A DNA stretch of 64,000 nt from Iodobacter fluviatilis. GTDB lineage: Bacteria > Pseudomonadota > Gammaproteobacteria > Burkholderiales > Chitinibacteraceae. Position numbers and translations under genes: made by a program. The notes beneath the pieces are model-generated. The model was not told the origin of the DNA. It saw only the letters and a program-made list of their open reading frames with translations, and did not search any database. The stretch's first letter is position 1. Every line of letters starts with the position of its first letter. Shown here one piece after another: positions 8,359 to 16,737 of the stretch. The DNA lies in assembly GCF_900451195.1 (NCBI RefSeq), contig NZ_UGHR01000001.1, forward strand, positions 2,232,001 through 2,296,000. Reading direction: 5' to 3'.

Positions 8359-9432
8359 TTATAAAGAGTGTTGAGTTTTAAATTCTTTTTTTGCTTGGTA
8401 CATTCTGTCGTCGGCGATACGAATGAGCATCTCCGGCTCTTCGTAGGATACGGGCCCCGCCTGCACAATGCCTGCACTGAGTGTGATTTTGTCTAAGCGC
8501 TGGTTAATTTCGCCGTTTAAGCGATGAACATAAGTATCGGTTGCTTGCTGTAAGAAGCAATTGGGCAAAATTAAGCAAAACTCATCCCCTCCATATCGAA
8601 AGCAGCAGTCCTCCATTCGCGCAATGGCGCTGATAGCATGGCCAACTGCGCGTAAGACTTCATCACCATATTGATGGCCTTTATTGTCATTAATCAGTTT
8701 AAAGTCATTGATATCTAGGTAGACAATGGAAACGGGCTCTGCGCGGCGCTGTGCAGAGCGCAGAATTCGAGTCAGCGTTTCTGTAAGACCGCGTACATTA
8801 AGTAAGCCAGTCAGAGGATCGGTTCGGCTCATTTCTTCGAGTTGACAGGTGCGATCCCTTACTTTTTCTTCCAAAATGCTGGCGTAGGATTCGGATTTTT
8901 CCCTTGAAATTTCAATTTCTGAAACCAAACTGCGGATGTAAGTTTCAAAGACTAGGGTAATATCAAATAAAAAGAGTTTGGATAATGCTGTTAGCGTGGC
9001 ACGACGCTCTGCTTCCTCCGTGAGTGATGTGTAAATCACATCATGAAGCAGCGCTTTCAGGGTGCTGATGGCAGAAAGATAGAGTTTAGGCTCTACGCCT
9101 ATGCGTTTATGAACCAAGCCAATGCGTAAACGATTATTTACATATTCCAAATCATAAAGCCCACTGAATAAATCCAGTACATAGCGGCGTTGTGCCGTGC
9201 GCAGGCGTCCCAATGTATCTGCGTCGCCAATTAATAATGAAATCTCAGCCACATTGGTTTGCAATTGGTAAAATTTATCCACCAGTACATCAATTTTACT
9301 TTCAATCACAGGGCGAAAATTTTGTAATGTTTTGAAGTCGTCTTCATTCAGAGAAAGTAACTCTTTTCGATTGGCAATATCAAAATCAGTGATCCGCATT
9401 TGTTCAAGCAGAGTCTGTTCTGTTTGTTTCAT
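8359..9432 (-). CDS. Globin-coupled diguanylate cyclase (DosC-like)
   Basis: A 357-residue soluble c-di-GMP synthase. Residues about 10-165 form a sensor globin; His108 in LVHKRIGV matches the proximal haem ligand of globin-coupled sensors. A coiled linker (about 170-200) leads to a GGDEF domain with the active motif GGDEF at 281-285 and an inhibitory RxxD site (Arg272-Asp275) five residues before it. The architecture matches E. coli DosC, an oxygen-responsive cyclase. I chose the ATG at 9430-9432 because GAGGG precedes it; an upstream in-frame ATG lacks this. Oxygen or NO binding is inferred from the family. Confidence 0.9.
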   Translation of the reverse strand: MKQTEQTLLEQMRITDFDIANRKELLSLNEDDFKTLQNFRPVIESKIDVLVDKFYQLQTNVAEISLLIGDADTLGRLRTAQRRYVLDLFSGLYDLEYVNNRLRIGLVHKRIGVEPKLYLSAISTLKALLHDVIYTSLTEEAERRATLTALSKLFLFDITLVFETYIRSLVSEIEISREKSESYASILEEKVRDRTCQLEEMSRTDPLTGLLNVRGLTETLTRILRSAQRRAEPVSIVYLDINDFKLINDNKGHQYGDEVLRAVGHAISAIARMEDCCFRYGGDEFCLILPNCFLQQATDTYVHRLNGEINQRLDKITLSAGIVQAGPVSYEEPEMLIRIADDRMYQAKKEFKTQHSL

Positions 9433-9734
9433 GAAATTTCCCTCAGCTGCGGATGGTTCTGTTTTGTAATCTGCTTGTTTTAATCTCTGAGGCATGATCA
9501 GCATTCAGTATAGCGTTTTATATTGCACTTTATATTTCTGAAGAAATTAAAGCGTCAGGCGGTATAAGTACCGTTGTTGGTCACTCCATTTTTAAACTGA
9601 CGTATAACCATGCTATTTCGTAATATGTTTAATACTTGCGCAGGGCCAAGCGCTGATATGAATCCGTTGTTTCTAAATGAAGAGGCGCACTTTTTAGAAA
9701 TCATCTAGGTTTGAGTGGTAGCCACATGGTGTGC
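9433..9734. other. Intergenic stretch between cyclase and flagellin genes
   Basis: About 300 bp with no gene-like frame. It contains the promoter region of the cyclase gene and the 3' flank of flagellin. A weak hairpin CGGTA/TACCG lies near 9560-9574; no strong terminator is visible. Confidence 0.35.
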
Positions 9735-11357
9735 TTATAAGCTTTTCAATAAACTCAGGATTAAATTTGGTACGGCATTGGCAGCCGCTAGCATGGCGTT
9801 GCCAACCTGCATCAGTATTTGCGAGCGGGTAAAAGCAGCGATTTCTGCGGCCATATCGGCATCTCTGATCCGGCTGCGGGCGGCGCTGGTGGTTTCTATG
9901 CTGTTATCGATATAAGCAATGGTAAAGGCGATACGGTTTTGAAATGCGCCAAGACTGGAGCGCTGCTGATTGAGTGTATCTAGGGCTTTGTCTGCAATTA
10001 TCATCGCCATAGTTGCGTTGTGGACGGTAGAGACATCCATGCTGGAAACTGCGCTTAGTCGGGGGCTGAGTATGTTGGCGGGGGGCAGTGTGCCGCTGCT
10101 GCCGCCGTTATAAAAGACGCCATTTCTGATTGATAGCGTGCTGTCTGTCTGTAAGGAATAAGCCGTGTTGCTGTTTAAAGCCACCTGGCCGGCGAAGCTG
10201 ATGCTGCCTGAGCTGGATAAGTTGTAGGGTGGGCTGCCAAGTAAGGATTCCGTCATGCGCGGGCTGTTACCCAATGATGTAGCAGGGTCGTTATTCCAGA
10301 CAGAAACTGTGCCGCCAAAGCCGCTAGCCGCACCTGAGTTGGATGCCAGTACAATATGATTGCCATCGCTGTTATTTAATTTAATTCCCCATGCCGCATT
10401 GCCGCTGGCGTTTTTAAAATCAATCAGCTGAGCCAGAACGCCCGTCTTCGATGATTTAGCATTAAAGGCGCTGATGGCGCTGGCGTATTCATCGCGATCA
10501 ATAACGCCATTATTGTTTTCATCCACCACATTAAAATTAACGGCACTAAAGTTATTGGATTTGGATGCCACGGTTAATGCATAGCTGCCCGAACCCAGCG
10601 ATAAAATCGTTTCAGTACGGGCGCTGGCAATCACGCCGGTGTTGGCCAGATTGATTTTGGCCGCGATAGTTCGGGCAGAATCGGCCTCATTTAAGCGGAT
10701 GCTATGGCCGTTGAGTTGCAGCGTGCCACTGCTAAATACCGCGCCACTGACGGTGCTGATCGTACCTGCCATGCCATCGGTGTAGTTGAGCGTGCCGGTG
10801 CTGGCCTCGCTCCATGCGGGCGTGCGGCTGCCAATGGTGTAAGCACCGTACTGATCTGTGCGCAGATTAGTTAAACGGGTGCTCAGGGTGTTCCCGGCAT
10901 TGGGGCCAATCTGATAAGACATGAGGGAGGACGAGCCATCGAACAACTTTTGGCTGTTAAATTCGGTGTCTTGGGCAATGCGGCCTAGCTCGTCGACGAG
11001 CTGAGTGACTTCGGTATTCATCGCCCGCCGATCCGATGCCGAGTTGCTGGCATTGGCCGATTGCACCGCTAGCTCCCGGATACGCTGCAAAATATCGATC
11101 AGCTGGGTGAGCGCACCTTCGCCGGTTTGCGCCATCGAAATGGCATCGCTGGCATTACGCTTGGCCTGCGTTAAGCCCCGAATTTTGGCGCTCATTCTTT
11201 CAGAAATTAATAGCCCCGCCGGATCATCTTTGGCGCTATTGATACGCAGGCCGGATGATAAACGCTGGAGAGAGGTATTCAGCGCCGTTTGTGTTTTTTC
11301 CAGATTGCGCTGCACCATCAGCGCGGCCACATTGGTGTTGATGATTTGCAAGGCCAA
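9735..11357 (-). CDS. fliC: Flagellin with EF-hand loop in variable domain
   Basis: A 540-residue flagellin, the filament subunit. The conserved N-terminal D0/D1 region (IINTNVAAL, then LSSGLRINSAKDDPAGL) and the C-terminal region (RSRIRDADMAAE, then LSLLKSL) are intact. The central region (about 150-420) is variable and contains a canonical EF-hand loop, DENNNGVIDRDE, at residues 279-290. The start is a TTG with AGGA directly against it, so translation initiation looks weak; no better start exists before an in-frame stop. A sigma-28 promoter lies at 11394-11420. No other flagellar gene is nearby, so it may be an additional flagellin copy. Confidence 0.93.
   Translation of the reverse strand: MALQIINTNVAALMVQRNLEKTQTALNTSLQRLSSGLRINSAKDDPAGLLISERMSAKIRGLTQAKRNASDAISMAQTGEGALTQLIDILQRIRELAVQSANASNSASDRRAMNTEVTQLVDELGRIAQDTEFNSQKLFDGSSSLMSYQIGPNAGNTLSTRLTNLRTDQYGAYTIGSRTPAWSEASTGTLNYTDGMAGTISTVSGAVFSSGTLQLNGHSIRLNEADSARTIAAKINLANTGVIASARTETILSLGSGSYALTVASKSNNFSAVNFNVVDENNNGVIDRDEYASAISAFNAKSSKTGVLAQLIDFKNASGNAAWGIKLNNSDGNHIVLASNSGAASGFGGTVSVWNNDPATSLGNSPRMTESLLGSPPYNLSSSGSISFAGQVALNSNTAYSLQTDSTLSIRNGVFYNGGSSGTLPPANILSPRLSAVSSMDVSTVHNATMAMIIADKALDTLNQQRSSLGAFQNRIAFTIAYIDNSIETTSAARSRIRDADMAAEIAAFTRSQILMQVGNAMLAAANAVPNLILSLLKSL
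10488..10523 (-). other. EF-hand calcium-binding loop coded within flagellin
   Basis: Twelve codons spell DENNNGVIDRDE, with Asp at 1, Asn at 3 and 5, Gly at 6, Ile at 8, Asp at 9 and Glu at 12. This is the textbook EF-hand spacing. It lies in the surface-exposed variable domain. Confidence 0.7.
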
Positions 11358-11393
11358 TCCTGAAGTTTTGGCTAAGCTTGCCTCAGGACTAAT

Positions 11394-11420
11394 GCATCGG
11401 CACTTTAGCTTAAAGCTTTA
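11394..11420 (-). promoter_or_regulatory. Sigma-28 (FliA) promoter of flagellin gene
   Basis: On the minus strand, TAAAGCTT, an 11-base spacer and GCCGATGC match the flagellar sigma-28 consensus (TAAAGTTT-N11-GCCGATAA) at most positions. The minus-10 element ends 37 bp upstream of the flagellin start. Confidence 0.88.
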
Positions 11421-11738
11421 GGTTGTCTGTCTGCTGTTTTAAGTATGAAGTGGGCTATCTTTTAGCCTCAAGGCTGGAATCAATTCTTTGCTGCGAAAAT
11501 TCACTCTTTTGCGGTGTAAGGTTGGGTTTTTGTTGCGTGATCGCTGTTGTTGGTTTGGAAAAGCGCCGCTGCCATAGCGAAACGTTGCCAGATGATTGCG
11601 CTTTTCGTGTTCATTTAGCAGAAGCGTGGCGTGATCTCTGTAGATCATCAACGGATGAAGATGATTCAGGGCCAGTGTGCTGTTCAATGCAGCGGCATGG
11701 GGCTGGATTCGGTTTAAGGTGCAATGTTAATTACCCAC
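11421..11738. other. Intergenic stretch upstream of flagellin
   Basis: No supported gene. A cysteine-rich 108-codon plus-strand frame (11423-11749) lacks a ribosome-binding site, runs into the end of the acetyltransferase gene and resembles no family I know. I treat it as chance. Confidence 0.4.
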
Positions 11739-12542
11739 CTAGCTGCTGACTTTTCGGGGGGCCAGCAGGGCAGCAACCGTTGCATTGCTGGGAAGCTGCA
11801 TTTGAAATAGTTGCAGTAAGCACTGGCGATATTCTGCTGTGTCTTCGATATGGTGCAGTGTGCGGTGGCCATTTTTACTTTGAATGACGCAATCATTTGA
11901 AATGGTATTGCGCCCCTCAGCCGTTGCGATTGAGCAAACTGATTTTTGCGTAAAATGTGAAGCAGGGGAGGTTTGCTGATAAATACACATCTCTGCAAAA
12001 TCGCTAATGCCATATGCATTTAATGTGAATTGGTATTGCGGTTTATATTCATGATTATTTTTTTTCTGCATCACGGTATAAATCTGATCGCTTTGCACGA
12101 TCTGGTAAGCCGCATTGTTATTTTTTTGCGCGTGAACAAGTAAAGGCGTTTGAAATGAATCGCCAAAACCAATATCGGCAATATATTGCTGTTGATCTAG
12201 GGCAATTAGCAGAAGCAGATGATCGAATGCTGGTCCATAGCTTTTGCCATTAAATACTTGGGCCGAAATCAGCCGGGTGCTAAAGCCCAGCGATGAAAGC
12301 AGGGCAAGAAACAGATAATTCAGCTCATAACAAAATCCACCCCGCTTTTTTAATATGATTTTATCAAACAGGGCGGGAAGGCTTAAATCAATCGCAATAC
12401 CCAAGTGAATATCTAGATTTTCAAAAGGAATATGCCGCATATGGGCTTGATGCAGGGCGTTGAGCGTAGGCAGATCGGCGGCAATGCTACCGGAGTAATT
12501 GATTCGTTCCAGATAAAACCTGATTTCCTGATTGTTTAGCAT
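11739..12542 (-). CDS. nat: Arylamine N-acetyltransferase
   Basis: A 267-residue cytosolic enzyme that moves acetyl from acetyl-CoA to arylamines or arylhydrazines. The catalytic triad is visible: Cys71 in RGGFCYELN, His108 in FDHLLLL and Asp123 in IADIGFGD, matching the Cys69/His107/Asp122 arrangement of the family. The conserved HIPFENL is at about 37-43. Length is normal. It is probably monocistronic. Physiological substrates are unknown; some homologues act in specialised metabolism of aromatic amines. Confidence 0.95.
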   Translation of the reverse strand: MLNNQEIRFYLERINYSGSIAADLPTLNALHQAHMRHIPFENLDIHLGIAIDLSLPALFDKIILKKRGGFCYELNYLFLALLSSLGFSTRLISAQVFNGKSYGPAFDHLLLLIALDQQQYIADIGFGDSFQTPLLVHAQKNNNAAYQIVQSDQIYTVMQKKNNHEYKPQYQFTLNAYGISDFAEMCIYQQTSPASHFTQKSVCSIATAEGRNTISNDCVIQSKNGHRTLHHIEDTAEYRQCLLQLFQMQLPSNATVAALLAPRKVSS

Positions 12543-12951
12543 TCGCTATCCTCGGAGGGGTTCTCTTTGCAGGGGCGTTGTCGCTTACTTTTGGAGCGGA
12601 TCAAGCCGTATCAGCCCATATTCAGACACACTAAGAAGTGTGCGGTCATCCCGCCAAACGGGCAGACGCTCACCAAATCTATAAGTTCCCTTAATCTGCA
12701 GTGCTGGGGTAAAACTGCGGCTTAATACTGCGCAGCACAAGACGCAGCCCCCCTTATGGTTTTGATACGGAGTTTGAATAAGAGGCATCTTCAGTAAAGA
12801 CAGTGTAAGTGTACGCTCACCGGATGACAGTCTGCTTAAAACCTCGTTTAATCAGGATGGTCTTTTTGCACTGCAGCAACATAAGTGTTTTCCACCGCCG
12901 TAAGTCGGACTAAAAAGTCCGATAATGCAATGACTCACTACGGAGACTTCC
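12543..12951. other. Intergenic region between divergent genes
   Basis: The stretch separates the acetyltransferase and aminotransferase genes, transcribed in opposite directions, and must hold both promoters. A 67-codon minus-strand frame (12585-12788) has no Shine-Dalgarno and is not supported. A small hairpin, TCGGAC/GTCCGA (12905-12910 and 12917-12922), lies about 30 bp before the aminotransferase start. Confidence 0.4.
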
Positions 12952-14091
12952 ATGCTTACGCCACCGATGATTATGCCTTTTTTCCCTCCGCATCGTATTT
13001 TGATGGGGCCGGGGCCCTCTGATATTTATCCTTCTGTGCTGGCGGCATTGTCCAAACCCACCGTGGGCCATTTAGACCCGCTGTTTGTGGGCATGATGGA
13101 CGAGATTAAAACGCTGCTGCAATACGCATTTCAGACCCAAAACTCAGTCACCATGGCGGTTTCAGCGCCAGGTTCTGCAGGGATGGAAGCGTGTTTTGTG
13201 AATCTGGTTGAGCCGGGTGAAACCGTCATCGTTTGCCGCAACGGCGTATTTGGCGAGCGTATGCGCCAGAATGTTGAGCGCCTAGGCGCAATTGCCGTAC
13301 TGGTAGATAACGCATGGGGCGAGCCGGTTAATCCGCAGCAAGTAGAAGATGCACTCAAAGCTCATCCAGAAGCCAAGTTCCTCGCCTTTGTGCATGCAGA
13401 AACCTCCACAGGGGCTTTGTCTGATGCCAAAACGCTCTGTGCACTGGCTAAAAAATACGATTGCCTGACGATTGTGGATGCGGTGACTTCCCTTGGTGGT
13501 GTTGAGCTGCGCGTGGATGATTGGGGTATTGATGCGGTGTATTCAGGTAGCCAGAAGTGTTTATCCTGCGTGCCTGGCCTCTCGCCGCTGTCTTTCTCTG
13601 ATGCGGCCGTGGCTAAATTAAAAGCACGCAAAACGCCGGTACAAAGCTGGTTTTTAGATCAAAGCTTGGTGATGGGCTATTGGGGCGATGCCACAGGAGG
13701 CGCAAAGCGCAGCTATCACCACACCGCGCCGGTGAATACGCTGTATGCCTTGCATGAATCTTTGCGCTTGCTGGCGAATGAAGGCTTAGAAAAAGCATGG
13801 CAGCGCCACCGTGATATGCATCAGCTGCTGCGCCATGGTCTGGAATCTTTGGGGCTGGAATTTGTAGTGGAAGAAGCTTACCGCCTGCCTCAGCTCAATA
13901 CCGTGCATATTCCTGCAGGCATTGATGATGCTGCGGTGCGCAAGGTGCTGCTGGAAGATTACAACCTTGAAATTGGCGCAGGCCTAGGCGCGCTGGCTGG
14001 TAAAGCATGGCGGTTTGGCCTGATGGGGTATGGCGCACGACGTGAAAATATTGCTGTGTGTGTACATGCTTTGGCGACGGTACTGCGCTAA
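12952..14091 (+). CDS. Class V aminotransferase, alanine-glyoxylate type
   Basis: A 379-residue PLP enzyme of fold type I. PGPSDIYPSVLAAL near the N-terminus and GHLDPLF are typical of the alanine-glyoxylate / serine-glyoxylate aminotransferase family. The PLP lysine is Lys202 in SGSQKCL, and the PLP-ring Asp is in TIVDAVTS (about 174-180). Likely reaction: transfer of an amino group from alanine or serine to glyoxylate; PucG-type ureidoglycine or 2-aminoethylphosphonate activities are alternatives. GGAGA lies six bases before the ATG. A strong terminator follows, and the convergent neighbour is an AGCS amino-acid transporter. Confidence 0.9.
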   Translation: MLTPPMIMPFFPPHRILMGPGPSDIYPSVLAALSKPTVGHLDPLFVGMMDEIKTLLQYAFQTQNSVTMAVSAPGSAGMEACFVNLVEPGETVIVCRNGVFGERMRQNVERLGAIAVLVDNAWGEPVNPQQVEDALKAHPEAKFLAFVHAETSTGALSDAKTLCALAKKYDCLTIVDAVTSLGGVELRVDDWGIDAVYSGSQKCLSCVPGLSPLSFSDAAVAKLKARKTPVQSWFLDQSLVMGYWGDATGGAKRSYHHTAPVNTLYALHESLRLLANEGLEKAWQRHRDMHQLLRHGLESLGLEFVVEEAYRLPQLNTVHIPAGIDDAAVRKVLLEDYNLEIGAGLGALAGKAWRFGLMGYGARRENIAVCVHALATVLR

Positions 14092-14121
14092 GTTGATTTG
14101 TGGGTTTTCCCTCGCCGGTTT

Positions 14122-14154
14122 AAAAACCGACCCTAAGCACAGGGTCGGTTTTTT
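14122..14154. terminator. Bidirectional intrinsic terminator
   Basis: A ten-base stem AACCGACCCT/AGGGTCGGTT with the loop AAGCAC, flanked by A and T runs, lies between the convergent aminotransferase and AGCS transporter genes and should serve both. Confidence 0.93.
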
Positions 14155-14158
14155 ATGA

Positions 14159-15625
14159 CTAAGCTTTGGGCGCTTCGGGTATTGCTTCAGATTCTGAGTG
14201 CTTAGCATGCCAATGCTTAGCAACATTCAGCCTCATAGCCCTTGGGTTAAATACCGGATCTTGCTTAAGGCTGAGCTGTTGCTCGTAGTCTTTTAGCGTG
14301 GCCAGTGCCGGTTTTTGTAACGCTAAAATGGCGATGATATTCAGCCAAGCCATCAGCCCAACCCCCATATCGCCCAAGCCCCATGCCAGCTCTGCTGTTC
14401 GGATGCAGCCATAAAACGATACGGCGAGAATGGCTATTTTTAAAACAAAAAATAGTCCGGCTGAAGGGGTTTTTCGTGCTAAAAAGGCGACATTTGTTTC
14501 GGCAATATAGTAGTAAGCCAAAATCGTGGTGAAGGCGAAAAAGAACAGGGCAATGCCGACAAACATGGAGCCAAAGCCCGGTAGGGCTTGCTCTACCGCG
14601 GCCTGAGTAAAATCGCTTCCTGCCGTCATGCCTGCTAGGCCAGTGAAAATAGCCTGCCCATCGGGGGCCACTACATTGTATTTGCCGGTAATTAAAATCA
14701 TAAAGGCTGTGGCAGAGCAGACAAAAAGCGTATCGATATAGACCGAAAACGCTTGCACCAAGCCTTGCTGGGCGGGGTGTTTAACTTCAGCGGCAGCGGC
14801 GGCATGCGGCCCGGTACCTTGGCCCGCTTCATTTGAATAAATACCGCGTTTTACCCCCCATTGAATCGCCAGCCCCAGCATGGCCCCCATGCCCGCCTCG
14901 GTACCAAAAGCAGAGCGGACAATCAGCATAAAGACATCGGGTAATTGCTGAATATTGAGCAGAATCACCACAAAGGCAATCAGGATATAGCCCAGCGCCA
15001 TAAAGGGCACCACCACTTGCGCTACATTGGCAATGCGTTTTACGCCGCCAAAAATAATCATGCCGAGTAATAGCACCACGATTGCACCAGTGACTTCGGG
15101 GCTCAACCCAAAAGCCGTTTTTAAGCCAGCAGCAATCCCATTGGCTTGCACGCCAGGCATCAGTACCCCGCAGGCAATGACGGTGACACAGGCAAACAGC
15201 ATGGAATACCATTTCCAGCCTAGGCCTTTTTCAATATAAAAAGCGGGGCCGCCCCGGTACTGGCCTTCGTGTTTTTCGTGATAAATCTGCCCGAGCACCG
15301 ATTCAATATAGGCCGTGCTGGCGCCTAAGAATGCCACTACCCACATCCAGAAGATAGCACCCGGCCCGCCAAAAGAGATGGCGGTGGCGACGCCTGCAAT
15401 ATTCCCTGTGCCTACCCGGCCGGAAAGCGAGAGAGACAGCGCCTGAAACGACGAAACACCGGCAGCAGAGGCTTTGCCTTTGAACATCAGTCGAATCATT
15501 TCGCGGATATGGCGAACTTGCATAAAGCGGGTGCGAATCGAAAAATACAGCCCCACGCCCAGGCACAAATAGATCAGGGCAGAGCTCCAGATCCAGCTGT
15601 TTATCGCATTCACCCATTCTTGCAT
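14159..15625 (-). CDS. AGCS family alanine/glycine:cation symporter
   Basis: A 488-residue inner-membrane transporter with about ten to eleven hydrophobic helices. GRVGTGNIAGVATAISFGGP and SNEAGQGTGPHAAAAAEVKHP are the family signatures, and GGPAFYIEKGLG is also conserved. It imports alanine or glycine with sodium or protons. A 60-residue cytoplasmic tail follows the last helix. It sits convergent to an alanine-glyoxylate-type aminotransferase, which suggests linked amino-acid use, though transcription is separate. Confidence 0.95.
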   Translation of the reverse strand: MQEWVNAINSWIWSSALIYLCLGVGLYFSIRTRFMQVRHIREMIRLMFKGKASAAGVSSFQALSLSLSGRVGTGNIAGVATAISFGGPGAIFWMWVVAFLGASTAYIESVLGQIYHEKHEGQYRGGPAFYIEKGLGWKWYSMLFACVTVIACGVLMPGVQANGIAAGLKTAFGLSPEVTGAIVVLLLGMIIFGGVKRIANVAQVVVPFMALGYILIAFVVILLNIQQLPDVFMLIVRSAFGTEAGMGAMLGLAIQWGVKRGIYSNEAGQGTGPHAAAAAEVKHPAQQGLVQAFSVYIDTLFVCSATAFMILITGKYNVVAPDGQAIFTGLAGMTAGSDFTQAAVEQALPGFGSMFVGIALFFFAFTTILAYYYIAETNVAFLARKTPSAGLFFVLKIAILAVSFYGCIRTAELAWGLGDMGVGLMAWLNIIAILALQKPALATLKDYEQQLSLKQDPVFNPRAMRLNVAKHWHAKHSESEAIPEAPKA

Positions 15626-15932
15626 GGTGTTCTCTCCTGACGCATCTGAAATGCGAAATAGATCAAAGGGGGACCATTGTTAAGCACAATGCAACACTTT
15701 GATTACTGGGGCTTCTCCCTAAGTAGTCAGTTATGCGTAATGCATATGTCAAATGAATGGGTGAATCGGTTATTTCTTTAGCGCTTTTAATAACAATGAT
15801 TCTTATTACTAATTTAAGTTGTGCGTGCTAGTCTCCGCATAGCTCATGGCGGGTTTTTCTTCTTACTGACAGAGCGTGGTTATCCACTTTTTTAAAGCGA
15901 CTTCGTATTTCAATACATGGGAGCAGTGTCTT
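15626..15932. other. Divergent promoter region with Fur-like box
   Basis: The stretch separates the divergent AGCS and oxygenase genes. It contains no gene. Its notable element is the Fur-like sequence at 15789-15810, annotated separately. The promoters of both directions must lie here. Confidence 0.5.
15789..15810. promoter_or_regulatory. Fur-like box upstream of oxygenase/decarboxylase operon
   Basis: The site reads AATAACAATGATTCTTATT and continues ACT. Its first 19 bases match 12 of 19 positions of the E. coli Fur consensus. It shares 20 of 22 bases with a second site at 50378-50399 upstream of a chemoreceptor gene. It lies about 125 bp before the oxygenase start. Assignment to Fur is inference. 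Confidence 0.55.
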
Positions 15933-16730
15933 ATGGGGCAAAGAATAGTCAGAGTTGCAAAGAAGTTATCGGCAGATTTAATTGATGAACTGATTCATGA
16001 TGAAATTGCTGTTGTCCGTATAGAAGGCTATTACCCGGCGCATTTATGCAATTTACTCAGTCATAATATATTGAGCAGCCAGGATATAGATCCCTATACC
16101 CATGAAGTGATTGAAGATGAAAAACTGCTGCAAAAGTATTTTGGTGTTGATCGTATCGGGATTCCGTTTAATAGCACTTACAATACCGCTAATCCTGAAG
16201 CCATCCATGAATACTATCGCAATGCCAGTGTGCAAATTGAACGGTTACGCGGGTATTGTGAGCACTTTTTATCGCCCATTGATAAATTGCGACTGGAATT
16301 AGATGAGTTGTTTATACCGGGGGCAACCGTTGCCCATTTTGAGCATAAAAAAATGCTGGCCGGAATTGTGCGCATCAGCAGGGCAGAGCAATCCTATTTA
16401 AGTGCATCAGAGCCGCACTTTGATGCATTACCTCCTGAATATGCTCAATTAGATGCCCAGCTTGCCGCCAATATTTATTTAAAAGTGCCGGATGCAGGCG
16501 GTGAATTGGAAATATGGGATATCCCTGCACTGACCCCTTTGACCCAAGCCCCGGAGCAATGGCGGGCCCAATTACCTGATCCGGTAAAAATAAAACCCAG
16601 CCAGGGTGATTTGCTTATTTTTAACTGCCGTAAACCGCATGCCATTGGCGCATTTTTGGGTGAAGACAGAATCACAACGCAAATGTTTATCGGCTATCAG
16701 CAGGAAAAATCACTCCTGCTTTGGAATTAG
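15933..16730 (+). CDS. Fe(II)/2-oxoglutarate-dependent oxygenase-like protein
   Basis: A 265-residue protein with the double-stranded beta-helix metal triad His162-x-Asp164 (in PHFDAL) and His236 (in KPHAIG), plus Arg246 in DRITTQMF positioned to bind 2-oxoglutarate. The Asp at 164 argues for hydroxylation rather than halogenation. I chose the ATG at 15933 because GGGAG lies nine bases before it; an upstream GTG at 15876 has no such signal. It ends seven bases before the decarboxylase gene, so the two are co-transcribed. The substrate may be the decarboxylase's substrate or product. A Fur-like box lies upstream. It resembles no named enzyme I can place exactly. Confidence 0.8.
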   Translation: MGQRIVRVAKKLSADLIDELIHDEIAVVRIEGYYPAHLCNLLSHNILSSQDIDPYTHEVIEDEKLLQKYFGVDRIGIPFNSTYNTANPEAIHEYYRNASVQIERLRGYCEHFLSPIDKLRLELDELFIPGATVAHFEHKKMLAGIVRISRAEQSYLSASEPHFDALPPEYAQLDAQLAANIYLKVPDAGGELEIWDIPALTPLTQAPEQWRAQLPDPVKIKPSQGDLLIFNCRKPHAIGAFLGEDRITTQMFIGYQQEKSLLLWN

Positions 16731-16737
16731 GGGCGAT

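Noticed and set aside
11423..11749. Cysteine-rich 108-codon plus-strand frame upstream of flagellin
   Set aside because: No ribosome-binding site; overlaps the end of the acetyltransferase gene and resembles no family.
12585..12788. 67-codon minus-strand frame
   Set aside because: No start signal; lies in a promoter region between divergent genes.
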